DNA of 64,000 bases. Source: Chloroflexota bacterium. GTDB lineage: Bacteria; Chloroflexota; Anaerolineae; Caldilineales; Caldilineaceae. The notes under the pieces were generated by a model. It did not search any database. It was given only the letters and a program-made list of their open reading frames with translations, and was not told the origin of the DNA. Below, piece by piece: positions 38,623 to 49,977 of this stretch (its first letter is position 1; each line of letters opens with the position of its first letter). The stretch covers positions 364,001 to 428,000 of the forward strand of contig BOKO01000001.1 of NCBI GenBank assembly GCA_016861025.1. The letters are read 5' to 3'. A program made the position numbers and the translations under genes.

Positions 38623-39336
38623 ATGGCAATTCTGAACGATGACATCAAGAATCAGGTGCGCGAGGTGTTGGCGGATCTGTCGGCGCCTGTGAAGCTGGTG
38701 GTGTTTACGCAGGGCGAAGGCGGCGCGCTCGAATGTGCGATGTGCGCCGAAACGCGCGAGTTGGTTGAGGAAGTGGCGGCGCTTTCGGACAAAGTGAGCG
38801 TTGAGGTGCGTGACTTTGTCAAGGATAGCGAAGTCGCCGAGACCTACGGCATCGACAAAATTCCGGCAATCGCGGTCGTGCGCGAAGGCGACGAACCGGC
38901 GGATTATGGCATCCGTCTCTATGGCATTCCATCCGGCTATGAGTTCGGCACGCTGATCGAGGACATCCGTCTCGCCAGCAGCGGTGATCCCGAATTGAGT
39001 GAGGCGACGCTCAAGCAGCTCGCCGAGTTGAAGCAGCCGGTCAACATCCAGGTCTTTGTGACGCCGACCTGCCCGTATTGCCCACGCGCCGTGCTGCTGG
39101 CGCACCGGCTGGCGATGGCGAGCGAACACGTCACTGCGGCGATGGTCGAAGCGACCGAGTTCCCGCATCTGGCGAACCGCTATCAGGTTTACGGCGTGCC
39201 GCGCACCGTGGTCAACGACGTGATCCACGTCGAAGGCGCCGTGCCGGAGAGCATGTTGATGACCAAGTTGATGAGCCTTACCGACGACGCCTTCATGAAG
39301 CAGGCGCGGGCGCGTTGGGAGGCGATGGTGAATTGA
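38623..39336 (+). CDS. Glutaredoxin-like protein disulfide oxidoreductase (two thioredoxin folds)
   Basis: 237 aa from ATG 38623 (GAGGG six to seven bases upstream). Two thioredoxin units each carry an active site: Cys38-Ala-Met-Cys41 in the first and Cys150-Pro-Tyr-Cys153 in the second. The cis-Pro loops IPAIAV and VPRTVV are present. It matches the PDO/GrlA family of thermophilic archaea and bacteria, which forms or reshuffles disulfides in cytoplasmic proteins. It precedes the sigma/anti-sigma pair; both involve reactive cysteines. Confidence 0.92.
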   Translation: MAILNDDIKNQVREVLADLSAPVKLVVFTQGEGGALECAMCAETRELVEEVAALSDKVSVEVRDFVKDSEVAETYGIDKIPAIAVVREGDEPADYGIRLYGIPSGYEFGTLIEDIRLASSGDPELSEATLKQLAELKQPVNIQVFVTPTCPYCPRAVLLAHRLAMASEHVTAAMVEATEFPHLANRYQVYGVPRTVVNDVIHVEGAVPESMLMTKLMSLTDDAFMKQARARWEAMVN

Positions 39337-39338
39337 GT

Positions 39339-39415
39339 GGGAGGGGCGAGGGGCGTGTTGCTTGTTGCGTGTTTCGTGATTCACTCGTCCCCTCGCCCTT
39401 CGCACCTTGCTCCTC
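39339..39415. repeat. Intergenic inverted repeat before the sigma factor gene
   Basis: GGGCGAGGGGCGTGTTG on the left and CCCCTCGCCC on the right pair, with the GTTGCGTGTTTCGTGATTC words of the same repeat family between them. Confidence 0.55.
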
Positions 39416-39423
39416 GCATGGTA

Positions 39424-39436
39424 TATAATCCACTGC

Positions 39437-39437
<1 letters not shown>
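39424..39437 (+). promoter_or_regulatory. -10 box placed for a leaderless sigma-factor transcript
   Basis: TATAAT at 39424-39429 (or TATATA at 39422-39427 with an upstream TGG, an extended -10) stands seven bases before the ATG at 39437. Transcription would start at or next to the start codon, leaving no leader and no ribosome site, and none is seen. The -35 region is weak. Confidence 0.5.
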
Positions 39438-40077
<640 letters not shown>

Positions 40078-40081
<4 letters not shown>

Positions 40082-40356
40082 CCGAGATGAACGCTCACGA
40101 ATTGCACGGCGAGTCACACGGCGAGTCACATAGCAACTGCAAACACCTGCTCGCCGACCTGTCTGATTATTTGGATGGCGAAGCCGCCGCCGAGGTCTGC
40201 GCCGAGATCGAGCGCCATCTTGCCGATTGTGCAGACTGTCGCGCCGTGGTTGACACTCTGCGCAAGACCATCCACCTCTATCGCACCTTGCCCCAGCCGA
40301 CACTGTCGCCCGATGCGCGCAGCCGACTGTTTGCCGCACTATCTCTGCCGAAATAA
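40078..40356 (+). CDS. Zinc-finger anti-sigma factor
   Basis: 92 aa. The ZAS zinc motif His47-x3-Cys51-x2-Cys54 (RHLADCADC) is present, with Cys21 and His23 (NCKHLL) as further ligands, and Cys41 nearby. No membrane segment, so it is a soluble anti-sigma factor of the redox-sensing kind; oxidation of the cysteines would release the sigma factor. A His-rich N-terminus (HELHGESHGESHSN) is unusual and may bind metal. Translation is coupled to the sigma gene by a four-base overlap. Confidence 0.88.
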
Positions 40357-40414
40357 GCTCCATGCGTTGCAGACCCGGCTCGGACGTGAGGTGGACCGCA
40401 ACAATTTTGTACAC

Positions 40415-40442
40415 TTGACAAATCGATGAGTATCGATATAAT
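40415..40442 (+). promoter_or_regulatory. Consensus promoter with operator in the spacer, before arsM
   Basis: TTGACA (40415-40420), 16-bp spacer, TATAAT (40437-40442), both hexamers perfect. The spacer holds ATCGATGAGTATCGAT (40422-40437), two ATCGAT boxes four bases apart, reaching the -10. This is a good position for a repressor, plausibly an ArsR-type metalloid sensor encoded elsewhere. A hairpin (ATGGCA...TGCCAT, 40441-40468) lies in the leader. Confidence 0.8.
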
Positions 40443-40484
40443 GGCATTTGCAGCGTGAGAGCTGCCATTTTCTTGGTGTTTTAT

Positions 40485-40500
40485 ATTGATGTTTATCGAT
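40485..40500 (+). promoter_or_regulatory. Second copy of the ATCGAT-type operator in the arsM leader
   Basis: ATTGATGTTTATCGAT repeats the upstream ATCGATGAGTATCGAT with four differences and the same spacing. It ends five bases before the AAGGAGGAG ribosome site. Confidence 0.55.
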
Positions 40501-40521
40501 GGGTTAAGGAGGAGAAGAATC

Positions 40522-41283
40522 ATGATCCAGTTGAGCGAAGTTCACGAAGCCGTCCAGGAGCGCTATGGCGCAATTGCCGTGAACGGCACAAGTTGTTGCG
40601 GGCCGTCCGATTGCTGCGGCGATGCTTCCAACGCGTCGCTGTTCTATGAAGGTGAGTTGCTTGATGGGCTGCCGGTTGACGTGACCGGGCTGTCGTTGGG
40701 GTGCGGCGACCCGGTGACGATTGCCGGGCTGCGCAAGGGCGAACGCGTGCTCGACCTGGGCAGCGGAGGCGGCATCGATTGCTTCCTGGCGGCGCGGCAG
40801 GTTGGAGCAGAAGGCTACGTGATCGGCGTTGACATGACGCCGGCGATGTTGGAAAAGGCGAACGCCAACAAGGCGCGCATGGGCGTCGACAACGTCGAGT
40901 TTCGCCAGGGGCAAATCGAGGCGTTGCCTGTCGAGGACAACAGCATCGACGTGATCATGTCCAACTGCGTGATCAACCTGGCGCCGGACAAACGCGCTGT
41001 CTTTCGCGAGGCGTTTCGCGTGCTCAAGCCGGGCGGGCGCGTGGCGGTCAGCGACATCGTCACCGAGGGCGAGTTCAGCGATGAATTGCGCGCCGACCTC
41101 TCACGCTGGGCCGAATGCGTGACCGGCGCCATCGATCTGGAACTCTACACTGCGTTGATGCGCGCGGCGGGTTTCAGCGAAGTCACCGTCGCCGACAAGC
41201 GCACGGCAGAGGAGATTGTGCCGACGCAGCCAGGAATGCCGAAGATTTACAGTGCGCGGGTGACGGCGGTGAAGCCGGGGTAG
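40522..41283 (+). CDS. arsM: Arsenite S-adenosylmethionine methyltransferase
   Basis: 253 aa from ATG 40522, behind a near-perfect AAGGAGGAG site. AdoMet motif I is VLDLGSGGGIDCFLAA. Family cysteines are in the N-terminal SCCGPSDCCG, in DCF, in MSNCVINLAPDK and in RWAECVTGAI, the last two being the arsenite-binding pair. It methylates As(III) to less harmful or volatile species. It has its own strong promoter with probable operator sites; no arsR, arsB or arsC gene is in the window. Confidence 0.93.
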   Translation: MIQLSEVHEAVQERYGAIAVNGTSCCGPSDCCGDASNASLFYEGELLDGLPVDVTGLSLGCGDPVTIAGLRKGERVLDLGSGGGIDCFLAARQVGAEGYVIGVDMTPAMLEKANANKARMGVDNVEFRQGQIEALPVEDNSIDVIMSNCVINLAPDKRAVFREAFRVLKPGGRVAVSDIVTEGEFSDELRADLSRWAECVTGAIDLELYTALMRAAGFSEVTVADKRTAEEIVPTQPGMPKIYSARVTAVKPG

Positions 41284-41322
41284 GGAGATGGGGAGATAGG
41301 GAGATAGGGAGATAGGGAGAGG
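41283..41322. repeat. Five tandem copies of an 8-bp unit (GGGAGATA)
   Basis: GGGAGATG, GGGAGATA three times, then GGGAGAGG, directly after the arsM stop codon and between convergent genes. A decayed relative is at 50390-50425. Confidence 0.85.
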
Positions 41323-41367
41323 GGGACTGGTGGTTTGCGCCGTTCTCCCTTTCTCTTCCTGTGGGCG

Positions 41368-43098
41368 CTACATCGAGATCGAGCCTTTGCGGAAGTCGGT
41401 CTTGCCGAGGATGGCGTTGACAACGACTGGTTTGCCTGCATCCGCTTGCCGGCGCGCCTGTTCGAGCGCCTCCGCCGCCAGCTCTGGGTCGTCGAGATGC
41501 ACGCCCGCTGCGCCGAAGCCTTCCACGGCGCGCTCATAGTCGCTGTGCGCCAGCTCGGTCGCCACCGGGTCACCAAGCATCTCCACCTGTTCGCGCGCGA
41601 TCTGTGACCAGCTTGCATCGTTGCCGACGACGGCGAGGACGGGCGCAGCGTGGCGCACAAAAGTGTCGAACTCCGCCACCGAATAGCCAAACGAACCGTC
41701 GCCGTAGAGCACCCACACATCGGCGTCGGGATGGACGAGCTTGGCGCCGAGTGCAAAGCCGGCGCCAACGCCCAGCGTGCCAAACGCACCAGGATCGAGC
41801 CAGCGCAGCGGACCCGGCGGCCGGATCACATACGATGCCGTCGCCACGAAGTCGCCGCCGTCCCCGATCAGGATCGAACTCGGCGTGATCTGACGGTCGA
41901 TCTCCATGCACAGATGCAGCGGGTTGACCTTGCCGGTCGGCGTCAGCGCCTGCTGTGCGATCTCTGCGTTGCGCGCATCGTCGCGGCTGCGCAGGCTTGC
42001 CTGCCACGCCTGCCAGCCGGCTGGTCGCTGTCCGGGCAGCATCGTCGCCAGCGTGCGCAGCGTCAGTGATGGGTCGGCCAGCAGCCCGATCGTCGGCTTG
42101 CGGTTTTTGGTTAGATCGGCGCGGCTGCGGTTGACCGATACATAGACGGCGCCGCGGCGGATGTGATTGCCGTAGTCGAGCCGGAAGTCGCACGGCACGC
42201 CCGCCAGCAGCACGAAGTCCGCCTCGCGCAGCGCCTCGCGGCGTTTGTGGCGCAGTTGCAGTGGGTGGTCGCGACCGAGCAGCCCGCGCGCCATGCCCGA
42301 AAGATAGACCGGCGCGCTGATCGTCTCCAGCGCCTGCGCCAGGTCGCCAGCGTGGGCAACGTCAAGCATCGCCTGGCTGCCGATCAGCAGCAGCGGGCGC
42401 TGGGCATTGAGCAGCCGTTCGATCACGCGATCGACGGCGGCCGGGTCTGGCGCGGGCAGCGCAACCTTGATGCGCGCGCCGGGTTTGACCTGTGCTGCGC
42501 CGCTGAAGAGGCGGTTGACGTGAAAGCGCAGATACTGTTTGGTCGCCTTATCCGCCAGCGACCTGCCGCCGCGGTCGGCGCCGTACCATTTGCGCACTGT
42601 CGTCTCGTCGTAGAGCAGATCGACCGGGCATTCGACGAAGACGGGACCCGGCGCGCCCTCCTGTGCATGACGAAACGCCGCTTCGAGCGTCGGGATCAGC
42701 TCCTTGACGCGCCGCACCTGCTTCGCCCACTTCACCACCGGACGAATCACTGCCATCTGGTCGATATCCTGCAGCGCGCCGCGTCCCTGCAGTGCGGTCG
42801 GCGCGGCGCCGCCGATCAGCACCACCGGCGACTGCGCCATCTGCGCATTCTTGAGGGCAGTCACTGTGTTGGTGACACCGGGCCCTGCCGTCACCGCGGC
42901 CACGCCTGGTCGCCCAGTGAGCCGCGCCACCGCGTCGGCGGCGAAGACGGCGGTGGCTTCATGGCGCGTGTCGATGACGCGGATGCCGCGCTGTTTTGCC
43001 GCCACCAGGATCGGCGAGATGTGCCCGCCAACGAGCGTAAAGAGAAAGGGCGTCCCTTGCGCTTTGAGAACGTTTGCTACCAGATCGCCGCCGTGCAT
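41368..43098 (-). CDS. Thiamine-diphosphate enzyme, acetolactate synthase-like
   Basis: 576 aa from ATG 43098 (GGAG six bases upstream). The ThDP-activating Glu47 is in DTRHEATAVFAADA; the N-terminal domain has VTAGPGVTNTVTALKNAQMAQSPVVLIGG; the cofactor motif is GDGSFGYSVAEFDTF ending VVGNDASW (GDG...ND). The order of domains is that of acetolactate synthase, oxalyl-CoA decarboxylase and 2-hydroxyacyl-CoA lyase; the sequence seems nearest the ILVBL/HACL-like group. No small regulatory subunit (ilvN) lies nearby, which argues against a biosynthetic acetolactate synthase. Substrate unknown. Confidence 0.85.
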   Translation of the reverse strand: MHGGDLVANVLKAQGTPFLFTLVGGHISPILVAAKQRGIRVIDTRHEATAVFAADAVARLTGRPGVAAVTAGPGVTNTVTALKNAQMAQSPVVLIGGAAPTALQGRGALQDIDQMAVIRPVVKWAKQVRRVKELIPTLEAAFRHAQEGAPGPVFVECPVDLLYDETTVRKWYGADRGGRSLADKATKQYLRFHVNRLFSGAAQVKPGARIKVALPAPDPAAVDRVIERLLNAQRPLLLIGSQAMLDVAHAGDLAQALETISAPVYLSGMARGLLGRDHPLQLRHKRREALREADFVLLAGVPCDFRLDYGNHIRRGAVYVSVNRSRADLTKNRKPTIGLLADPSLTLRTLATMLPGQRPAGWQAWQASLRSRDDARNAEIAQQALTPTGKVNPLHLCMEIDRQITPSSILIGDGGDFVATASYVIRPPGPLRWLDPGAFGTLGVGAGFALGAKLVHPDADVWVLYGDGSFGYSVAEFDTFVRHAAPVLAVVGNDASWSQIAREQVEMLGDPVATELAHSDYERAVEGFGAAGVHLDDPELAAEALEQARRQADAGKPVVVNAILGKTDFRKGSISM

Positions 43099-43281
43099 GG
43101 TGATCTCCGTGAGAGTATGAGTGTGATCGGGAACCGGGTGCGTTGCAACAAGATTGTAGCATCGGCGAATCTGTATGCCAAAGCGATTGTGTCGTGCTAT
43201 ATTATGTGTACGATGCGATTTGCCGGATGACTGCGTGCACCTGGCATCGATCCGACCGAGGTGTAGACAGGAGTGCAAAGC

Positions 43282-43503
43282 ATGAACGAAATCGGCAGAA
43301 TGTTGATGATCGCAGGCGTTGGCTTGTTTCTCATCGGCTTGCTGATCGTGGCGGGCGGGCGCTTTGGCTGGTTCGGCCAGTTGCCCGGCGATATTGTGAT
43401 CAAGCGCGACAACTTCACTTTTTTTGCACCCATTGGGAGCATGATTTTGCTCAGCATTTTGCTTACCATTGCACTCAATGTGATCGGGCGGCTGTTTAGA
43501 TGA
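43282..43503 (+). CDS. DUF2905 family small membrane protein
   Basis: 73 aa from ATG 43282 with AGGAG at 43269-43273. Two membrane helices (about 6-27 and 50-71) flank the conserved loop GRFGWFGQLPGDIVIKRDNFTFFAPIGSM, diagnostic of DUF2905. Function unknown; widespread in bacteria, often near ruv genes, though not here. A small CCTGCC-TCTA-GGCAGG hairpin follows at 43544-43559. Confidence 0.9.
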   Translation: MNEIGRMLMIAGVGLFLIGLLIVAGGRFGWFGQLPGDIVIKRDNFTFFAPIGSMILLSILLTIALNVIGRLFR

Positions 43504-43608
43504 GTTGCAAGTGACGTCTGAATTTTCTCTGCATCTCTGCGTCCCTGCCTCTAGGCAGGTAGCTCTGTGGACAGGCTCTCGGTTTCTGCCCTTGTAAGGA
43601 GGTGTTGT

Positions 43609-44517
43609 TTGGCTGGCAATGACAGCGTTGAGAACGATATTTTCGGCGAAGAGCCAACTGGAGCCGAGCAGACGAGGCCTGAATCGCAAGGTTCGTTGCT
43701 GGCGCGCGTCGCCCATTTGGCAATTGGCACAGCAATGGTCGCCACGGATATGGTGGATCAAGGTGTTGCCACGGCGCTGGAAGTCAACCGCCGTGTGCTT
43801 GCCACCGCCGAACGGATTGCCTGGCCGGTTCTGGCGCCGCTTGATGCGCTTGGTGTGACGAGTCTGGTGCGCCAGCGCGTTGAAACGGTTACGACGACGG
43901 TCGATCTGGTGGTGGGCAGGCTAGAAGAAAAGGGGCGCACCGGGCTGCTCGCTGGCGACAGCATTTCAGCTGATGTGGTCGGCGGCGTGATCGACAATGT
44001 CATCGCCTATCTGAAACAAAACTCGGAGGTCAATCAGCTCATCGACGCGCAGATTGAGCGGCTGATGCCTGTGTTGGCGGAAAGCCCCGCCGTGCAGTCA
44101 TTGGTGCGCGCCCAGGTGGAGGCGATTCTGCCGCAATTGATCGAAGACGGCGCGATCCAGCAGTTGATCCGGGCTCAGGCAAGTCAGTATCTCGCCTATC
44201 TACTTGAAAATCCCGACCAGCTTGTGCCGTTGGTCCGCCAGCAGGGCGACATTTACATCGATTACCTCAACGAGCATCCGGCGGAGGTGCAGACGTTGGT
44301 GCAGGGGCAGAGCCTCAGCCTTGCGGGGCAGGTGCGCGATGAGGTGCGCGAACGAACAGTGACGGGCGATGCGGTCGTGGATGCAATCGTGCGCAGCATC
44401 CTACGGCTCAAACCGCGCGAGGATCTGCCGCCGCCGCCCGCCGAGGTGCAGCGCCGTGCAGAGTCGGGCAAGCTGGCATCCGATTTTGTCAAGGGGCGCA
44501 GCAATGGCAACGCGTAA
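43609..44517 (+). CDS. Helical protein of unknown function, coupled to the RDD-HhH protein
   Basis: 302 aa from TTG 43609, chosen for its AAGGAGG ribosome site six bases upstream. I recognise no family. The chain is mostly amphipathic helices and contains repeated segments with a shared pattern (NQLIDAQIERLMPVLAESPAVQSLVRAQVEAILPQLIEDGAIQQLIRAQASQYLAYLLENPDQLVPLV), like a short HEAT-style or apolipoprotein-like helical repeat. No membrane segment is clear. Its end overlaps the next gene by 14 bases, so the two are coexpressed and may form a complex. Confidence 0.72.
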   Translation: MAGNDSVENDIFGEEPTGAEQTRPESQGSLLARVAHLAIGTAMVATDMVDQGVATALEVNRRVLATAERIAWPVLAPLDALGVTSLVRQRVETVTTTVDLVVGRLEEKGRTGLLAGDSISADVVGGVIDNVIAYLKQNSEVNQLIDAQIERLMPVLAESPAVQSLVRAQVEAILPQLIEDGAIQQLIRAQASQYLAYLLENPDQLVPLVRQQGDIYIDYLNEHPAEVQTLVQGQSLSLAGQVRDEVRERTVTGDAVVDAIVRSILRLKPREDLPPPPAEVQRRAESGKLASDFVKGRSNGNA

Positions 44518-46417
44518 CGTTGGATTGATGGGACAGTATGCAGGCATCGTCACGCGTGGCATCGCTCTTCTGATCGACATCCTGATCGTCGTCCTCTTGT
44601 TGGTGATCATCAATGTTTCGATCCGCATGCCGCTTGATTTTTTCCTCGACGTTAATCCCGAATCGTGTGCTGCGTTTGTGTCCGGCGCCGCGACTGACAG
44701 GTTGTTTGATAACACGCTGGGGCTGCTGTGCCGCATCGTGGACATTGTATTGGTTGTCGCCGCATTTGTGGTCGGCCCCATTTATTTCATTTTTCTGGCA
44801 ACGTCAGGCGGCCAAACGGTCGGCAAGTATATCATGGGGGTGCGCATCGTTCGACTTGACGGCAAGCCGATGGGCTATCCGCAGGCGACGATTCGCTGGT
44901 TTGGCTACCTGGCATCGTTGCTTCCGCTGGGGCTTGGCTTCTTGTGGGCGATTGTCGACGATCGGCGCCGCACATTTCACGACCGTCTGGCAGGAACTTG
45001 TGTGATCTACGCCTGGCGCGCCCAACAGAACGATTACTTGTTGGAGCGGATTCACAATTTCTTTGGGCGCGTCTCTTCGAGTCGTAATTATCGTTCGCTG
45101 CTCTCTGCGATCATCGACCGTCCAACCGAGTTGGTGACGCTGGCGGTGTCAAACTACGACGACTTGCGCACGATGATGCGCATCGCCAAAAATGGCCTGG
45201 TCGATGGGGAGTACGACATTCTTGGGCTGCAGGAGTACGTAAAGAGCGAGGATGGCGTGTTGACGCTCCTCGGCAGCGACATGCACATCGATGTAGGTGT
45301 GAAAGCTGTCGAACTGTCAGCCACGCTCGGTCTGCCCGCCGCCGAGATCGAGCAGATTAAAGCCGACATCCCCAACGATCATTTTGTCGTCGTCGCATTG
45401 GTCAACGAGCGCGATGCGGATAAGCTGATGAAGGTCATCGCGCGCCGCACTTCCGCCCAGATTCGGCGCTATCCGTTAAAAGCCGACGTCGCAACCGTCA
45501 CCAAAGCCATTGAATCCAGCGATGAGGATGATCTATCGGTCATTGCGCTCAGGGATGTGGCGCCGGCGGCTGCGCTCGACAACGGCCAGCGCGCCGTGCA
45601 GAACAGTGAAGCGACGCTGGCGATGCAATCTGCTGCCGGCCCGACAATGATGTCAACGGAACTTGCTGCAACGGTCGAATCGCTCAAGCGCGAGCAGGCG
45701 GCGTTGCGCGTCGAGCTGGAACGCAAGAACAAGATGCTGCTGGCGCTAGAGCAGCAAGTGCGCAGCGCCGAAGTGATGCTGGCAAGCACCCGCGCCGCGG
45801 TCGACGCCGACCGTGCCATGCTGGAGCAGCTGCGCACGGAGTATGCAGCGATGCCATCCGGTCAGCGCGCATCTGCCTTAGCCATGCCGTCCGATACAGC
45901 GGCGTCAGTGCTTCCCGCCAGCAAACAAGCCGCCATCGACGCTGCTATCGATCTGCGCATCCTCCCGCAGGAAATCGAGGCTCCACAGGACCTGACCGCG
46001 ATCAAGGGCATCGGGCCAACGTTCGAGCAACGGCTGTATGCGGCCGGCGTGGGTTCGTACTGGGAGGTTGCTGCACTCTCAGATGACAACCTGCGCAGCA
46101 TTCTGGCGCTGAATGACCTGCAAGCGAAATCGGTCGATCCTGCCGCCATTCGCGCCGATGCCCGCCGCCTTGCAGAGGAGACCGACTCCATTGGTTTCAT
46201 CTGGCAAGGGCAGCCGCCTGACGACTTTGAGTTGATCGAGGGAATCGGGCCGGTCTTTGAGCAGCGTCTCTATGCTGCCGGCATCCACACTTTCACGGCG
46301 TTGGCGCAGGCGACGCCGGAACAACTCGCCCAGATCGTCGCTGCGCCCAAGCCGTCACAGCCAGATTACACAAACTGGATCGCGCAGGCGCAGCGCCTCA
46401 GCAAGTCTCCTGAATGA
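44504..46417 (+). CDS. RDD-domain membrane protein fused to coiled coil and two helix-hairpin-helix domains
   Basis: 637 aa from ATG 44504 (AAGGGG upstream). Residues 1-175 are an RDD membrane domain with the Arg and Asp residues in GIVTRGIALLIDIL and DDRRRTFHDRLAGT, and helices at about 16-38, 78-105 and 128-148. A cytoplasmic region follows, then a coiled coil (about 395-455, SLKREQAALRVELERKNKMLLALEQQV). The C-terminus has two HhH-like units with the same sequence core, IKGIGPTFEQRLYAAGV (about 497-535) and IEGIGPVFEQRLYAAGI (about 575-612), as in DUF4332-like proteins. The combination suggests a membrane-tethered nucleic-acid-binding or assembly protein. Confidence 0.82.
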   Translation: MATRNVGLMGQYAGIVTRGIALLIDILIVVLLLVIINVSIRMPLDFFLDVNPESCAAFVSGAATDRLFDNTLGLLCRIVDIVLVVAAFVVGPIYFIFLATSGGQTVGKYIMGVRIVRLDGKPMGYPQATIRWFGYLASLLPLGLGFLWAIVDDRRRTFHDRLAGTCVIYAWRAQQNDYLLERIHNFFGRVSSSRNYRSLLSAIIDRPTELVTLAVSNYDDLRTMMRIAKNGLVDGEYDILGLQEYVKSEDGVLTLLGSDMHIDVGVKAVELSATLGLPAAEIEQIKADIPNDHFVVVALVNERDADKLMKVIARRTSAQIRRYPLKADVATVTKAIESSDEDDLSVIALRDVAPAAALDNGQRAVQNSEATLAMQSAAGPTMMSTELAATVESLKREQAALRVELERKNKMLLALEQQVRSAEVMLASTRAAVDADRAMLEQLRTEYAAMPSGQRASALAMPSDTAASVLPASKQAAIDAAIDLRILPQEIEAPQDLTAIKGIGPTFEQRLYAAGVGSYWEVAALSDDNLRSILALNDLQAKSVDPAAIRADARRLAEETDSIGFIWQGQPPDDFELIEGIGPVFEQRLYAAGIHTFTALAQATPEQLAQIVAAPKPSQPDYTNWIAQAQRLSKSPE

Positions 46418-46492
46418 CATGACCGTGTGGACATAAATGATAATGGGTCCCTATCGTGTCCATACTTCCTGAGATGCTCCCAGCGTAAGCGA

Positions 46493-47464
46493 TTAGTCGC
46501 CGCTGTCCTGCCAGCTTGACGCCGCCGAGAGCGCATCGATCTGCGCGGTTGTGAGTTGCAGCCCGCTGGCGGCAAGGCTGGCTTGCAGTTGTTCGACGCT
46601 GTTGGCGCCGATGATCGGGGCGGTCATCCCCGGCTGCGCCAGCAGCCATGCCAGCGCCACAGCGGTGGGCGTGCTGCCATTCTCCTTCGCCACCGCAATG
46701 ACTGCATCCAGAATGCGCCAGCCGCGTTCGTTGAAATAGCGCCGTTTGATCCCTTCGGCGCGGGCGCTGGCGATCTCGCTTTCTCTGGAATACTTGCCGG
46801 TGAGGAAGCCGCCGGCAAGTGGGCTGTAGGGAATGACGCCGATGCCGTAGGTCACACACACTTCCCGTGTCTCGCGCTCGAACTCCGCGCGATGCGCCAG
46901 ATTGTAGTGCGGCTGGATTGAGTCATAGCGGACCAGGTTGCGCTTGTCGCTTGCCCACAGCGCCTCCATCAGCCGCCATGCTGGATAGTTGCTGCACCCG
47001 ACATAGCGCACCTTACCCTGCCGCACCAGCATGTCGAGCGTCTCCATTGTCTCCTCGATCGGCGTCTCCTCGTCGTACCAGTGCGTCTGGTAGAGGTCGA
47101 TGTAATCGGTCTGCAGGCGGCGCAGGCTGTCCTCACACGCCTTAATCAGGTGGACGCGGCTCAGCCCTTCGCCATTCGGGCCTTCCCACATGCGGCCGCG
47201 CACTTTGGTCGCTACGACGATCTGGTCGCGGTTATTGCGCGCCTTCATCCAGCGCCCGATGATCTCTTCGCTGACGCCGCCAGGGTTGTTTGGCGCCCAG
47301 TTGCTGTAAACGTCGGCAGTGTCGATGAAATTGCCGCCCGCCTCGATGAAGGCGTCCATCACCGCCTGGCTGGTCTCTTCGTCCGCTGTCCATCCCCATT
47401 GCATCGCGCCCAGACAGAGTTCAGAGACCTTGAGACCGGTCCGGCCAAGATTGCGATAGTTCAT
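46493..47464 (-). CDS. Aldo/keto reductase
   Basis: 323 aa with the full tetrad: Asp48 and Tyr53 (FIDTADVYSNW), Lys87 (VATKVRG) and His128 (YQTHWYDEETPIEE). It belongs to the potassium-channel-beta/YajO-like branch, longer and distinct from the AKR at 8277-9320. AAGGAG precedes the ATG. It faces the RDD gene and probably stands alone. NADPH-dependent reduction of aldehydes is likely; substrate unknown. Confidence 0.93.
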   Translation of the reverse strand: MNYRNLGRTGLKVSELCLGAMQWGWTADEETSQAVMDAFIEAGGNFIDTADVYSNWAPNNPGGVSEEIIGRWMKARNNRDQIVVATKVRGRMWEGPNGEGLSRVHLIKACEDSLRRLQTDYIDLYQTHWYDEETPIEETMETLDMLVRQGKVRYVGCSNYPAWRLMEALWASDKRNLVRYDSIQPHYNLAHRAEFERETREVCVTYGIGVIPYSPLAGGFLTGKYSRESEIASARAEGIKRRYFNERGWRILDAVIAVAKENGSTPTAVALAWLLAQPGMTAPIIGANSVEQLQASLAASGLQLTTAQIDALSAASSWQDSGD

Positions 47465-47556
47465 GCGTGCTCCTTACATTGGTTTTGGGTGGATAATGAA
47501 CAGAACGGAGGCTCAGACGATGCCTCCGTTCCGCCCATCATCGGTTGGGATCGATG

Positions 47557-49749
<2,193 letters not shown>

Positions 49750-49977
49750 GGTTACACCCTTCTTTATCTGCGATAGGGGAATGCGCACTGTATGGCGCAC
49801 ATTTTGTTCTGCGAACACTATAGTCGCGCTCGCCAAACGCGTATAGGGGCGCATGACACCGAAAAGTAGGGACGGATGTCCACCTCATCAGGCGCAAAGG
49901 AAAGAGAGTCTGCCCGGAAGTGCGCTTCCAGGCAGATGATTGTAGAGTGGATGAACCTATCGAGTGAAGTGGACGGA

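Noticed and set aside
41283..41322. Possible small CRISPR-like array
   Set aside because: The units are 8 bp with no spacers; it is a simple tandem repeat. No repeat-spacer pattern was found anywhere in the window.
42163..43230. 355-codon plus-strand frame opposite the ThDP enzyme
   Set aside because: Arg/His/Ala-rich shadow of a gene with clear ThDP motifs.
46431..46466. TGGACA/TGTCCA pair between the RDD and aldo/keto reductase genes as a terminator
   Set aside because: Six-base stem with a long loop and no T-tract; too weak to call.
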